DNA from: Streptomyces sp. ST2-7A
Lineage (GTDB): Bacteria > Actinomycetota > Actinomycetes > Streptomycetales > Streptomycetaceae
Reading direction: 5' to 3'
Assembly (NCBI RefSeq): GCF_021390475.1
Contig: NZ_JAJUWS010000040.1
Coordinates: 1-62,582, forward strand
Length of the DNA stretch: 62,582 bases
The position numbers and the translations under genes are program-made. The notes below the pieces were generated by a model. The model saw only the letters and a list, made by a program, of their open reading frames with translations. It did no database searches and had not been told where the DNA came from. Numbering within the stretch: position 1 is the first letter of the stretch; every line of letters begins with the position of its first letter. Positions 34,537 through 42,206 of the stretch are shown here, piece by piece.

Positions 34537-34751
34537 ACCCCCCACGGACGCCACTGCGGGCGTACGGCCTTTCAGCAGCCCGCTGGCGCAGGGCCACGGC
34601 CAGCGGGCCGGAGCACAACTGTGTGGAGGTCGCCAGCCTGGCGGATGGTGTCGCCGTGCGGGATTCGAAGGACATCGGCCGCACTCCGTTGCGGTTCCCG
34701 GCCGGCCGGTGGGGCGACTTCCGGCGGGCGCTCATATCGGGAACCCTCTGA
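34533..34751 (+). CDS. DUF397 small protein
   Basis: A 72-residue protein with the family core: WRRATASGPEHNCVEVASLADGVAVRDSKD followed by LRFPAGRWGDFRRAL. DUF397 proteins are encoded almost always beside XRE/DUF5753 regulators and are thought to antagonise or cooperate with them, behaving a little like toxin-antitoxin partners. GTG 34533 overlaps the XRE stop, and GGAGGAAGG lies upstream. Confidence 0.92.
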   Translation: MNPPRTPLRAYGLSAARWRRATASGPEHNCVEVASLADGVAVRDSKDIGRTPLRFPAGRWGDFRRALISGTL

Positions 34752-34813
34752 CCGGCGCCGCCGGGGACCGTGCCCCGTTCGGGGGCGTTGGTCGTGGCGG
34801 TGGGGGCGTGCGT

Positions 34814-34819
34814 TAGATT
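34814..34819 (+). promoter_or_regulatory. -10 element for a leaderless Lon-like protease transcript
   Basis: TAGATT ends 7 bases before ATG 34827; there is no ribosome-binding site. Confidence 0.45.
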
Positions 34820-34826
34820 CCGTCAC

Positions 34827-35690
34827 ATGCCCGCCGAGCCCTCCGCCGCCACCTCCCGGTTCAGTGCCGGGTCCCGTTCCCGCCGCGCGGTGGTGCTCGC
34901 CCTGTGCGCGGCGCCCGTCGTGGCCCTGTTGCTGGTGGTGGCGCTGCTGCCGCTGCCGTTCGTGGTGGCCTACCCCGGCGCGACGGTGGATGTCCTCGGG
35001 GACGCGGAGGGCGAGGCGGTCATCGAGATCTCCGGGACGGAGCTCCGCGAGCCGGCCGGCGAGCTGCGGATGACCACGATCCTGGCCACCCCGCCGGACG
35101 CCGAGATCCGCCTCTCCGAGGTGGTCTCCGGCTATTTCTCCGACGACCGGGCGGTGATGCCCCGGGACGCGGTCTACCCGCCGGGCCGCGACACCGAGGA
35201 GATCCGCGACTACACCACCGGGCAGATGCTCGACTCCCAGCGGACCGCCGTCGCGGCGGCGTTGGCCCTGATCGGGGCCCGGACCGACACCGGTGCCGGT
35301 GCGGAACTCCCGGACGACCTGGACGATCTCGACATCGAGCTGCGACTGGAGGACGTGGGCGGCCCCAGCGCGGGTCTGCTCTTCGCCCTGGGCGTGGTGG
35401 AGCTGCTGGACGGCGACGGTGAGGGCGGGGACCTGACGGGTGGTCGGGTGATCGCCGGTACGGGCGCCATCGCCGCCGACGGGCGGGTCGGTTCGGTCGG
35501 TGGCGTACCGCTGAAGACCCGGGCCGCCGAGCGGGACGGGGCGGAGGTCTTCCTGGTGCCGTCGGCGGAGTGCGCCGAGGCGAGTCGATCGGCCCCCGAC
35601 GGGCTGCGACTGATCCCGGTGAGCACCCTGGACGACGCGGTGCGCGCGCTGGAGGCACTGGAGAGCGGGGACCCCGTTCCCTCCTGCTGA
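34827..35690 (+). CDS. Membrane-anchored Lon-like serine protease (YlbL-related, no PDZ)
   Basis: A 287-residue protein. One transmembrane helix (AVVLALCAAPVVALLLVVALLPLPFVVAY) anchors it, leaving the rest outside the membrane. The Lon proteolytic domain occupies the last ~120 residues: LRLEDVGGPSAGLLFALGVVELL holds the catalytic Ser in GGPSAG, and GSVGGVPLKTRAAERDGAEVFLVP supplies the Lys of the Ser-Lys dyad. YlbL proteins are usually about 340 residues with a PDZ domain between anchor and protease. Here that space is short and I see no PDZ signature. Substrates are unknown. Repeat copy 2 begins just after the stop. Confidence 0.85.
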   Translation: MPAEPSAATSRFSAGSRSRRAVVLALCAAPVVALLLVVALLPLPFVVAYPGATVDVLGDAEGEAVIEISGTELREPAGELRMTTILATPPDAEIRLSEVVSGYFSDDRAVMPRDAVYPPGRDTEEIRDYTTGQMLDSQRTAVAAALALIGARTDTGAGAELPDDLDDLDIELRLEDVGGPSAGLLFALGVVELLDGDGEGGDLTGGRVIAGTGAIAADGRVGSVGGVPLKTRAAERDGAEVFLVPSAECAEASRSAPDGLRLIPVSTLDDAVRALEALESGDPVPSC

Positions 35691-35693
35691 CCC

Positions 35694-35857
35694 CGGTCCC
35701 CTCCCGCCGGCCCCGGCGGGTTCCCGGCGGATCCCTTGACCCCATGTCTCCCGTCCGGCCGGCCGGACGGGTCCGTCCCGCAGTCGGCCGGCGGAACCCC
35801 GGCCCCGTGCGCGCCCCGGTCGTCATCCGACCGGGGCGCGCGACGTCACGGGACCGT
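35694..35857 (-). repeat. Dispersed inverted repeat, copy 2
   Basis: The reverse complement of 29696-29860 with only a few differences. Its perfect 14-base hairpin has arms 35809-35822 and 35828-35841 with loop TCATC. It begins directly after the stop codon of the Lon-like protease gene, so here it may serve as terminator. Confidence 0.85.
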
Positions 35858-36092
35858 GCCGGGGACGGGGGCCGCCGTGCCGTCCGGAGCGGGGCGTTTC
35901 CGTCTTCGGGATCGGAACACGTTTTCGGCCGGAATCGGGCAGGGCCGGTCCGCCGGGAGGGGTGCTCCGCCGCTCGCCGGAAAATCCGCAGGTGGGAGTC
36001 GTATGGGGCCCGCGCCGAGGTGGTCGCGACGGGAGGGAGTCGCGGCCACGACATCTCCGCGTTACCGGGTAAGCGCGTTCCGTACCGGAAAG

Positions 36093-36117
36093 TTCTTGCG
36101 CAAAATCACTGCAAGAA
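36093..36117. promoter_or_regulatory. MalR/Reg1-like operator before the amylase-inhibitor gene
   Basis: TTCTTGC (36093-36099) and GCAAGAA (36111-36117) form a perfect inverted repeat with an 11-base spacer. CTTGC/GCAAG elements are the pattern bound by MalR (Reg1) in Streptomyces amylase promoters, as I recall it. It lies about 100 bases before the gene. Confidence 0.5.
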
Positions 36118-36217
36118 ATTTCAGCGAGGGCATGATGGCCGTGGCCGTCACCCGAACCGGTGAACGGATCGGGAATCCCGGCGGCCGGCACCGACCGCAC
36201 CACCCGAGGGAGTCACC

Positions 36218-36604
36218 ATGCGCACCACCGCGTTCCGCGTTTCCCGTCGTTCGTCGGGCGGGGTCCCCGCCCGCTCCGCCGGGCGGGTGCGCCGGGCGTC
36301 CGTCGCCCTGCTGCTCGCCGGGTTGACGGGAACCGTCGGCCTCGCGACGGCCGCCCCATCCGTCGCGTTCGAACCCGCATCCGCACCGGCGGAGGCCGCC
36401 GCGCCGGAGTGCGTCCACCTGTACGCCGGTCTGCGGTACACGCATCTCCACAGCGAGTGCGGGGAGGACCACCGGCTGCGCGTCCACTACACCTTCGGGG
36501 AGGCGAGCGACTGCCGGCTGGTCACCGCCGGCGGGTGGCACACCTTCCGGGGGTACGGCTTCGACGGTGACCACCCGGTGGCCGTGGAGCCCTGCGAGGA
36601 CTGA
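36218..36604 (+). CDS. Secreted tendamistat-like alpha-amylase inhibitor
   Basis: A 128-residue secreted protein. The signal peptide has a basic N-terminus and a hydrophobic core (ASVALLLAGLTGTVGLATAAP) with cleavage likely near ATAAPSVA. The mature part has four cysteines spaced 16, 18 and 27 apart; tendamistat has 16, 18 and 28. The order CVHLYAGLRYTHLHSEC parallels tendamistat CVTLYQSWRYSQADNGC, including Arg-Tyr of its Trp-Arg-Tyr inhibitory triad, with Leu in place of Trp. CRLVTAGGWHTF and CED end the fold. Tendamistat blocks animal and some bacterial alpha-amylases. ATG 36218 follows GAGGGAG, and a MalR-like site lies upstream. The changed triad may alter the target enzyme. Confidence 0.75.
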   Translation: MRTTAFRVSRRSSGGVPARSAGRVRRASVALLLAGLTGTVGLATAAPSVAFEPASAPAEAAAPECVHLYAGLRYTHLHSECGEDHRLRVHYTFGEASDCRLVTAGGWHTFRGYGFDGDHPVAVEPCED

Positions 36605-36666
36605 TCGGCGCGTGCCGTCGGGCCGTCGCCCACGGCCCCGAACCATCGGCGCCACCCGGAAAACGG

Positions 36667-36699
36667 GCCGCCCCCGCGAGTGCAGGTCGCGGGGGCGGC
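36667..36699. terminator. Bidirectional terminator between amylase-inhibitor gene and hpd
   Basis: Perfect 13-base arms, GCCGCCCCCGCGA (36667-36679) and TCGCGGGGGCGGC (36687-36699), between convergent genes. Confidence 0.8.
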
Positions 36700-36716
36700 T
36701 CGAGGGGGTGGTACTA

Positions 36717-37934
36717 CTACAGATTCCCCCGTTTCGCCTGTTCACGCTCGATGGCCTCGAAGAGTGCCTTGAAATTTCCCTTCCCGAAGCCCATCGAGCC
36801 ATGGCGCTCGATCATCTCGAAGAAGACCGTCGGCCGGTCCTGGACCGGCTTGGTGAAGATCTGCAGCAGGTAGCCGTCCTCGTCGCGGTCGGCGAGGATC
36901 TTCAGCTCGCGCAGCTCGTCCAGCGGCACCCGGGTGTCGCCCACCCACTCGCCGAGGGTGTCGTAGTAGGAGTCCGGCACGTCCAGGAACTCCACGCCCG
37001 CCGCCCGCATCGAACGCACGGTGTGCACGATGTCGTTGGTGGCCAGCGCGACGTGCTGCACGCCGGGGCCGCCGTAGAACTCCAGGTACTCGTCGATCTG
37101 CGACTTCTTCTTCGCGATCGCCGGCTCGTTGATCGGGAACTTCACCTTGCGCGTGCCGTTGGCGACCACCTTCGACATGAGGGCGGAGTACTCGGTGGCG
37201 ATGTCGTCGCCGACGAACTCCTTCATGTTGGTGAAGCCCATGACCCGCCGGTAGAACTCCACCCAGTCGTTCATCCGGCCCAGCTCGACGTTGCCCACGC
37301 AGTGGTCCACGGCCTGGAAGAAGCGGCGTCCAGCCGGCTCCACGATCGGGTCGGCCGCCGTGTAACCGGGCAGGTAGGCACCTTTGTACCCGGAGCGGTC
37401 CACCAGGGTGTGGCGGGTCTCGCCGTAGGTGGCGATGGCGGCCAGCACCACCGTGCCGTCGTCGTCACTCACCTCGTGGGGCTCGACCAACCCCCGGGCA
37501 CCACGCGCCAGCGCGCCCTCGTAGGCGGCCCGCACGTCCGGGACCTCCAGGGCGAGGTCGATGACGCCGTCCCCGTGCTCCGCGACGTGGCCGGCGAGGA
37601 ACCGACCGTGGTCGGTGGTCGGCCTGATGACAGAGGTGAGGACGAACCGGGCGCCGCCCGACTCCAGTACGTAGGAGGCCGTCTCGCGGTTGCCGTTCTC
37701 CGGCCCGGAGTAGGCGACCCGCCGCATCCCGAAAGCGGTGGAGTAGTAGTGGGCGGCCTGCTTGGCGTTGCCGACCGCGAAGACGATGGCGTCCATGCCG
37801 TGCACGGGGAACAGGTCCTCGGAGGTTCCCGGCACCGGCGGGGTCGCCGGGACGGTGGTGGGAACCGAACTGGTGGTGGTCGTCCCCGGGGTCTCCGGCG
37901 ACGACAGCGGGTTCTCGCGCGTGGTGTCCGTCAT
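36717..37934 (-). CDS. hpd: 4-Hydroxyphenylpyruvate dioxygenase
   Basis: A 405-residue non-haem iron enzyme that converts 4-hydroxyphenylpyruvate to homogentisate in tyrosine degradation. Two VOC-fold domains are seen: DAIVFAVGNAKQAAHYY with DLALEVPDV, and DHCVGNVELGRMNDWVEFY with PGVQHVALATNDIV. The C-terminal YLLQIFTKPVQDRPTVFFEMIERHG carries the iron ligand Glu; the His ligands are in VDHCV and VQHVAL. The N-terminal ~35 residues are Thr/Pro-rich and extra. ATG 37934. It faces an Lrp-type gene that is its probable regulator, an arrangement I recall for S. coelicolor. Confidence 0.94.
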   Translation of the reverse strand: MTDTTRENPLSSPETPGTTTTSSVPTTVPATPPVPGTSEDLFPVHGMDAIVFAVGNAKQAAHYYSTAFGMRRVAYSGPENGNRETASYVLESGGARFVLTSVIRPTTDHGRFLAGHVAEHGDGVIDLALEVPDVRAAYEGALARGARGLVEPHEVSDDDGTVVLAAIATYGETRHTLVDRSGYKGAYLPGYTAADPIVEPAGRRFFQAVDHCVGNVELGRMNDWVEFYRRVMGFTNMKEFVGDDIATEYSALMSKVVANGTRKVKFPINEPAIAKKKSQIDEYLEFYGGPGVQHVALATNDIVHTVRSMRAAGVEFLDVPDSYYDTLGEWVGDTRVPLDELRELKILADRDEDGYLLQIFTKPVQDRPTVFFEMIERHGSMGFGKGNFKALFEAIEREQAKRGNL

Positions 37935-38055
37935 GGCCCAAGGGTCCCGGCGGCCCCCGGGGTGTGCAAGAGTTCGCGTTCCGGCTGGACAATACGTCCG
38001 GTGAACCCGGGGAAACGTCGGGCGTTCCGGGCAGGATGCCCAGTGTGGGGGAGTC
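37935..38055. promoter_or_regulatory. Divergent hpd/lrp promoter region
   Basis: 121 bases between divergent starts. GGAC-AATAC-GTCC (37987-37999) is the best inverted repeat and lies mid-gap, a candidate Lrp-family operator. Confidence 0.35.
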
Positions 38056-38613
38056 ATGGGTGAGCGTCGCATCGATCGCCTCGACGGCCGGCTGTTGGAA
38101 CTGCTCGACCGCGAGCCCAGGATCGGGGTGCTCGAGGCGTCCCGCCGGCTCGGGGTCGCCCGGGGCACCGTGCAGGCGCGCCTGGACCGGCTGCGCGCGG
38201 TCGGCGTCATCCGGGGCCTGGGCCCGGACGTGGATCCGGCCGCGATCGGCTACCCGGTGACCGCCTTCGCCACCCTGGAGATCCGGCAGGGTCGGGGGCC
38301 CCGGGTCCGGGACCATCTCCGGGCCGTGCCGGAGGTGCTCGAACTGCACACCATCACCGGGCAGGGGGACATGCTCTGCCGGCTGGTGGCCCGCTCCACG
38401 GCCGACCTGCAACGGGTGATCGACCGGGTGCTCGGGTTCGAGGGCATCCTGCGCTCCTCCACCGCCATCGTGATGGAGAACCCGGTGCCGCTGCGGGTGT
38501 TGCCGTTGGTGCGGCGGGCCTCCGGACTCGACGGGGCGGAGGCCGAGGGGCCCGAGCGGTCCGACGGAGGCGAGCAGTCCGGCCCGCCCGGGCCGTCCCC
38601 GGAACGGGCGTGA
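38056..38613 (+). CDS. Lrp/AsnC-family regulator, probable hpd regulator
   Basis: A 185-residue regulator. The helix-turn-helix covers residues 5-60 (IDRLDGRLLELLDREPRIGVLEASRRLGVARGTVQARLDRLRAVGVIRG). The RAM ligand-binding domain follows (FATLEIRQGRGPRVRDHLRAVPEVLELHTITGQGDMLCRLVAR). The last ~25 residues are a polar Gly/Glu-rich tail. It is divergent from hpd, fitting control by an aromatic amino acid or its keto-acid. Confidence 0.9.
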   Translation: MGERRIDRLDGRLLELLDREPRIGVLEASRRLGVARGTVQARLDRLRAVGVIRGLGPDVDPAAIGYPVTAFATLEIRQGRGPRVRDHLRAVPEVLELHTITGQGDMLCRLVARSTADLQRVIDRVLGFEGILRSSTAIVMENPVPLRVLPLVRRASGLDGAEAEGPERSDGGEQSGPPGPSPERA

Positions 38614-38664
38614 GCGGGACCCGTCCCGGCCCGTCCCGACCCACCGTTCCCGCCGTGCCGCCCC

Positions 38665-39129
38665 TCACCCCTCCGCCAGGGAGTCCTCGGTGCCCGGCTC
38701 CCCGCCGGGGCCGCCGTTCCCCGTGGCCAGCAGGGCGGCCAGGCCGTCCTCCATGCGCAGGCGCTCCAACTCGGCGCCCACCGGCACCGCCAGCAGGGTG
38801 TGCTCCAACCACGTGGAGAGCTCCTCGGCCGGTGCCTGCAACAGGGCGTCCCCGTCCGGTGAGGTCAACTCAAGATTGATCACCGGCACCTCGTCCGCCA
38901 CGGCCGGGCGCACCCGCACGTCACCCGTCCCGGCGGGGCCCGCGATCCCGTCCACGAGGAGGTCGCGGGCGAAGGTCCAGTTCACCGGCACGGGGCTGTT
39001 GACGTGGAAGGTGAGGTGGACGGCGTACGGGTCCTCCGAGCGGTAGCGCAGCCGGGTGGGCACGTCCACGCCCCGTTCGGGGGATACCACCAGACGCATG
39101 GTGATCTCGCGCTCGACGGTGATCTGCAT
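38665..39129 (-). CDS. ssgG: SsgA-like sporulation/cell-division protein, probably SsgG
   Basis: A 154-residue member of the SsgA-like proteins, found only in sporulating actinomycetes. Typical blocks are ITVEREITMRLVVSPERGVDVPTRLRYRSEDPYAVHLTFHV and VNWTFARDLLVDGIAGPAGTGDVRVRP, then LELTSPDGDALLQAPAEELSTWLEHTLLAVP. These proteins help place sporulation septa. The name SsgG rests on position near hpd and lrp, which I recall for S. coelicolor ssgG; the sequence alone says SsgA-like. ATG 39129 follows GGGAGAAG. Confidence 0.85.
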   Translation of the reverse strand: MQITVEREITMRLVVSPERGVDVPTRLRYRSEDPYAVHLTFHVNSPVPVNWTFARDLLVDGIAGPAGTGDVRVRPAVADEVPVINLELTSPDGDALLQAPAEELSTWLEHTLLAVPVGAELERLRMEDGLAALLATGNGGPGGEPGTEDSLAEG

Positions 39130-39495
39130 GACTTCTCCCTGTGGTCCCTGTCGTTCCCTGTGGTCCCCACGGCCCCGGGGGTTCTCCCCGGCCGCGTCCG
39201 GGCGCCGGGGTGGTCCCGGTGCTGGCCGACGCTGCCGCCACAGGGTGGGAGGGAGAGCCGGGCGGATTCTTACGCGACTTCGGGAAGAATTTTTTTCCGC
39301 CTTGATCCGGTCGTCGACGAACCTCCCCGATCACCGGCCGATCGATCCCGGAACCGACTCCGATCGGTGTTTTTCCCGGTGCGGTCACCCATCGCCGGTC
39401 CGGGGACGCGGCGATACCCCGAGGGGGCACGGTCGGCGTACGATGCGTAACCCGACGCGACATGGACGAACGGACGAGGAGAATCGGACCCCCTC
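39130..39495. other. Divergent intergenic region between ssgG and RDD gene
   Basis: 366 bases. An unusually A+T-rich ATTCTT...AAGAATTTTTTT element lies near 39266-39297; its short arms and T-run look terminator-like when read to the right. GTACGATGCGTAAC near 39437-39450 could hold the promoter of the rightward gene. No gene seen. Confidence 0.45.
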
Positions 39496-41397
39496 ATGAG
39501 CTCTCCTGCGGAAGGCGGCGACGCCGGCACCCCGGGGCCCGACTGGTACCCGGACCCCTCGATCCCGGGGTACATCCGCTACTGGAACGGTGCCTCCTGG
39601 GTGCCGGGCAGCAGCCGCCGTCGACCGGAGCCGGGGCAGGCCATGCCCGCGCCGCCGCCCGGCGCGCCCGCTCCCCGGCCCGCGCCCGTTCCCGCACCGG
39701 AGGAGACCGGCCCCGTCTTCCTCGACGGCACCGTCGGCGGCGGCTCCACCGGACCGGGCGGTCCCGGCGGGACGTCCCCCGCCGGCTTCGACGTTCCCCC
39801 GAGCGGGAACGTCGAAGCCGCCCGAGGCGGTACCGCCCTGCCGGGCGGCCCCGGGGCCTTCCCCGACGCCGTCGACCCGGTACCGGGCGTGCGCTCCGGC
39901 GCCCCACCGGTCCTGCCCGAACTGCGGCGACGGCGGACCCAGCGCCCCGACACCGCCGTCTCCCCGGGATCGGCGGAGTCGGCGGCGCCCCCGGCGGCGT
40001 TCCCGGGCGCCGGCGCCCCCGCCGGTGGGCGGACGCCGCGCGATCCCCGGCTCGGCCCCGCCGGCATCGGCGCCGGCTGGGCGTCGGCCGACGACATGAG
40101 CACCTCGCCGGTGCCCTCCCTGCCCGATGCCGGCACCGCCGCGGCGGAACGTATCCCGCGCCCCGCCGCCGGCCGACACCCGGCTCCGGCGACCGACACC
40201 CCGGAGCGGCCGACCGCTCCCGCCGGGCACGCGCCGGCCGGGCACACGCCCGGTGGACACGCTCCCGCCGGGCACGCGCCGGCCGGGCACACGCCCGGTG
40301 GACACGCTCCCGCCGGGCACGCGCCGGCCGGACACGCGCCGGCCGGTACGGGCACCGACATCACCCGGCCGGGCCCCGGGGCCGAACGGCCGCACCCGGG
40401 GCGGGACGCGGCGCGTCCCGCCCCGGACCCGGCGGCCCTTTCCCGTCCGGCGGCCGGCACCGTCGGCCCGTCGACACATCCCGCCCCCGTCGCACCCGGG
40501 GTCCTCCCGCCGGGCCGGGGCGCGGAGGGCGTCCCGCCCGGGGTCCGGTCCGCACCGTCGCCCACCGATCGGGGGGAGCGCGCGGAGTCCGATCCCCGGA
40601 CCGTGTCGTCCCCCGCCGGGCCGGGGTGGACCGACCGGGTGCAGGACCTCGCCCGCCCGGCCGTCGCCCCGGGCCCCGTCGTCCCCGACCCCCCGACCCC
40701 CCGCGCGACACCCGGGGCACCGGGCGTCCCCGCGCACTCCCGTCCCGGGCCGACCCCGGTGCTCCGCTCCGCTCACCCGACCTCCGCCGGGGTGCTCGGC
40801 GCCCCGGAGATGTCCCCGCTCACCGAGGCCGGTCTGACCGCCGTGCGAACGCCCGCGCCCTGGGAGGTCGAGGACGACGCCTACCCCGCCTCGCCGGTCC
40901 GCCGGATCCTGGCCCGACTGGTGGACGGCCTGCTGCCGGCCGCCGCCGCGGTGGGGGTGGCGCTGCCCTTCGCCGGGCCGGCCCGTGACCACATCGAGGG
41001 AAAGATCACCGCCGTGGAACAGGCGGGGGTGACCGAGGACGTATGGCTGGTGGACGGCACCACCGGCCCCTGGATCGTCCTCGTGCTCGGTGTCTTCCTG
41101 CTGGCCGGCCTCCTGCTCGAGGCACTGCCCATGGCGTTGTGGGGGCGCACGCCCGGTAAGGCCCTGTGCGGCCTGCGGGTGGTGGACATGGGGAGTCGGG
41201 ACCGCCCCGGCATCGGCGCGGCGCTGATCCGCTGGTTCACCCACACCGTCCTGTGGTGGACGGTGGTGGGGGCGATCGGCGTCGTGCTCGCCCTGTTCGA
41301 CCGGCCCTGGCGCCAGGGGTGGCACGACCGGGTGGCCCGCACCTTCGTGGCCGGGCGCCGACCCGCGCGATCGAGGCGGCCCGCGGAGGCGCGCTGA
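39496..41397 (+). CDS. RDD-family membrane protein with DUF2510 head and repeat linker
   Basis: A 633-residue protein. Residues 10-45 form a DUF2510-type motif (PGPDWYPDPSIPGYIRYWNGASWVPGS). A Pro/Gly/Ala-rich linker of about 400 residues follows, including a PAGHAPAGHTPGGH-type array at residues 241-285. The C-terminal RDD domain (residues ~458-620) has YPASPVRRILARLVDGLLPAAAAVGVALPF, GRTPGKALCGLRVVD and DRPWRQGWHDRVARTFV, with three hydrophobic segments. RDD proteins have been linked to Na+/H+ exchange in some bacteria; the role here is unknown. A second RDD gene follows after 87 bases. Confidence 0.85.
   Translation: MSSPAEGGDAGTPGPDWYPDPSIPGYIRYWNGASWVPGSSRRRPEPGQAMPAPPPGAPAPRPAPVPAPEETGPVFLDGTVGGGSTGPGGPGGTSPAGFDVPPSGNVEAARGGTALPGGPGAFPDAVDPVPGVRSGAPPVLPELRRRRTQRPDTAVSPGSAESAAPPAAFPGAGAPAGGRTPRDPRLGPAGIGAGWASADDMSTSPVPSLPDAGTAAAERIPRPAAGRHPAPATDTPERPTAPAGHAPAGHTPGGHAPAGHAPAGHTPGGHAPAGHAPAGHAPAGTGTDITRPGPGAERPHPGRDAARPAPDPAALSRPAAGTVGPSTHPAPVAPGVLPPGRGAEGVPPGVRSAPSPTDRGERAESDPRTVSSPAGPGWTDRVQDLARPAVAPGPVVPDPPTPRATPGAPGVPAHSRPGPTPVLRSAHPTSAGVLGAPEMSPLTEAGLTAVRTPAPWEVEDDAYPASPVRRILARLVDGLLPAAAAVGVALPFAGPARDHIEGKITAVEQAGVTEDVWLVDGTTGPWIVLVLGVFLLAGLLLEALPMALWGRTPGKALCGLRVVDMGSRDRPGIGAALIRWFTHTVLWWTVVGAIGVVLALFDRPWRQGWHDRVARTFVAGRRPARSRRPAEAR
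40216..40350 (+). repeat. 45-base tandem repeat inside the RDD gene
   Basis: Two exact 45-base units (40216-40260, 40261-40305) and a third diverged unit (40306-40350) encode three runs of a 15-residue block built from A/T-P-A/G-G-H pentapeptides. It keeps the reading frame. Confidence 0.9.
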
Positions 41398-41484
41398 ACG
41401 GGGCGCCGCCCCGGACGGCCGAGTGGATCCCCCGGTTGACCCGCGCGGCGTGCGCGGGTCGGCGGGGCGGGGTGCACTCGGGCC

Positions 41485-42165
41485 ATGAGTAACGAGCAGC
41501 CCCCCTCCGGCCCGGAGCCGGAGCGGGACCCCCTGCGCAAGCAGCCCCCCGGCTCGAACCCGCCGGGGGGCGCCGGCCCCGGCGGTCCGGGGTACGGGGA
41601 GCCCGGATACGGCCCGCCCCCGCCACCGGGCCCGGGACACGGCCCCGGCTTCGGCGCGCCCGGCGACGCCTATGCCCACAACCCCTACGGCGGCCCCGGC
41701 GGCGCCCGGGACCCGCTGGAGGGGATGCCGCCGCTCGCCCCGCTCGGCCGTCGCTTCCTCGCCCGGGTGGTGGACTGGTTGGTCGTCGCCATCCCGGTCG
41801 GCCTCATCACCCTGCCGTGGGCGTTCGACGGCGGTGGAGGGGCCTTCCCCGGCACGGGGTCCTTCGTGTCCCAGCTCGTCTATCTGCTGGTGTACTTCGT
41901 ATACGAAGGGCTGATGCTGGCCAACCGGGGTCAGACGCTGGGCAAGATGCTGCTCGGTATCCGGGTCTCGATGCTCGACAACGGCTCGATCCCGGCCGGC
42001 AACCCGGGCTGGACCCGCGCGGCGGTGTACTCCCTGCCGCAGCTGGTGCCCTGCCTCGGCACGCTGTTCTGGCTCTGGAACGTCCTCAGCTGTACCTGGG
42101 ACCGGCCCTACCGACAGTGCGTCCACGACAAGGCGGCCCGGACGGTGGTCGTCCGGGCGGGGTGA
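41485..42165 (+). CDS. RDD-family membrane protein
   Basis: A 226-residue protein. The first ~75 residues are Pro/Gly/Tyr-rich (GYGPPPPPGPGHGPGF), followed by an RDD domain: PLGRRFLARVVDWLVVAIPVGLITLPW, LANRGQTLGKMLLGIRVSML and TWDRPYRQCVHDKAARTVVV. Three or four transmembrane helices are apparent. It probably forms a pair with the preceding RDD gene. Function unknown. A perfect 11-base hairpin follows the stop. Confidence 0.88.
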   Translation: MSNEQPPSGPEPERDPLRKQPPGSNPPGGAGPGGPGYGEPGYGPPPPPGPGHGPGFGAPGDAYAHNPYGGPGGARDPLEGMPPLAPLGRRFLARVVDWLVVAIPVGLITLPWAFDGGGGAFPGTGSFVSQLVYLLVYFVYEGLMLANRGQTLGKMLLGIRVSMLDNGSIPAGNPGWTRAAVYSLPQLVPCLGTLFWLWNVLSCTWDRPYRQCVHDKAARTVVVRAG

Positions 42166-42166
42166 C

Positions 42167-42202
42167 CCCGGATCGGGCCGCCCGTCGGCGCCCCGATCCG
42201 GG
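42167..42202. terminator. Hairpin between RDD gene and small membrane protein gene
   Basis: CCCGGATCGGG (42167-42177) and CCCGATCCGGG (42192-42202) pair perfectly between convergent genes. Confidence 0.7.
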
Positions 42203-42206
42203 ACGC

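Larger units (their letters stand above)
35691..36217. other. Intergenic region with repeat copy 2 and MalR-like operator
   Basis: 527 bases without a convincing gene. Repeat copy 2 fills 35694-35857. A MalR-like inverted repeat is at 36093-36117. The stretch 36060-36130 is A+T-richer than its surroundings and is the likely promoter of the amylase-inhibitor-like gene. Confidence 0.6.

Noticed and set aside
40216..40350. Possible CRISPR-like array
   Set aside because: The 45-base units are contiguous without spacers and stay in frame inside a gene.
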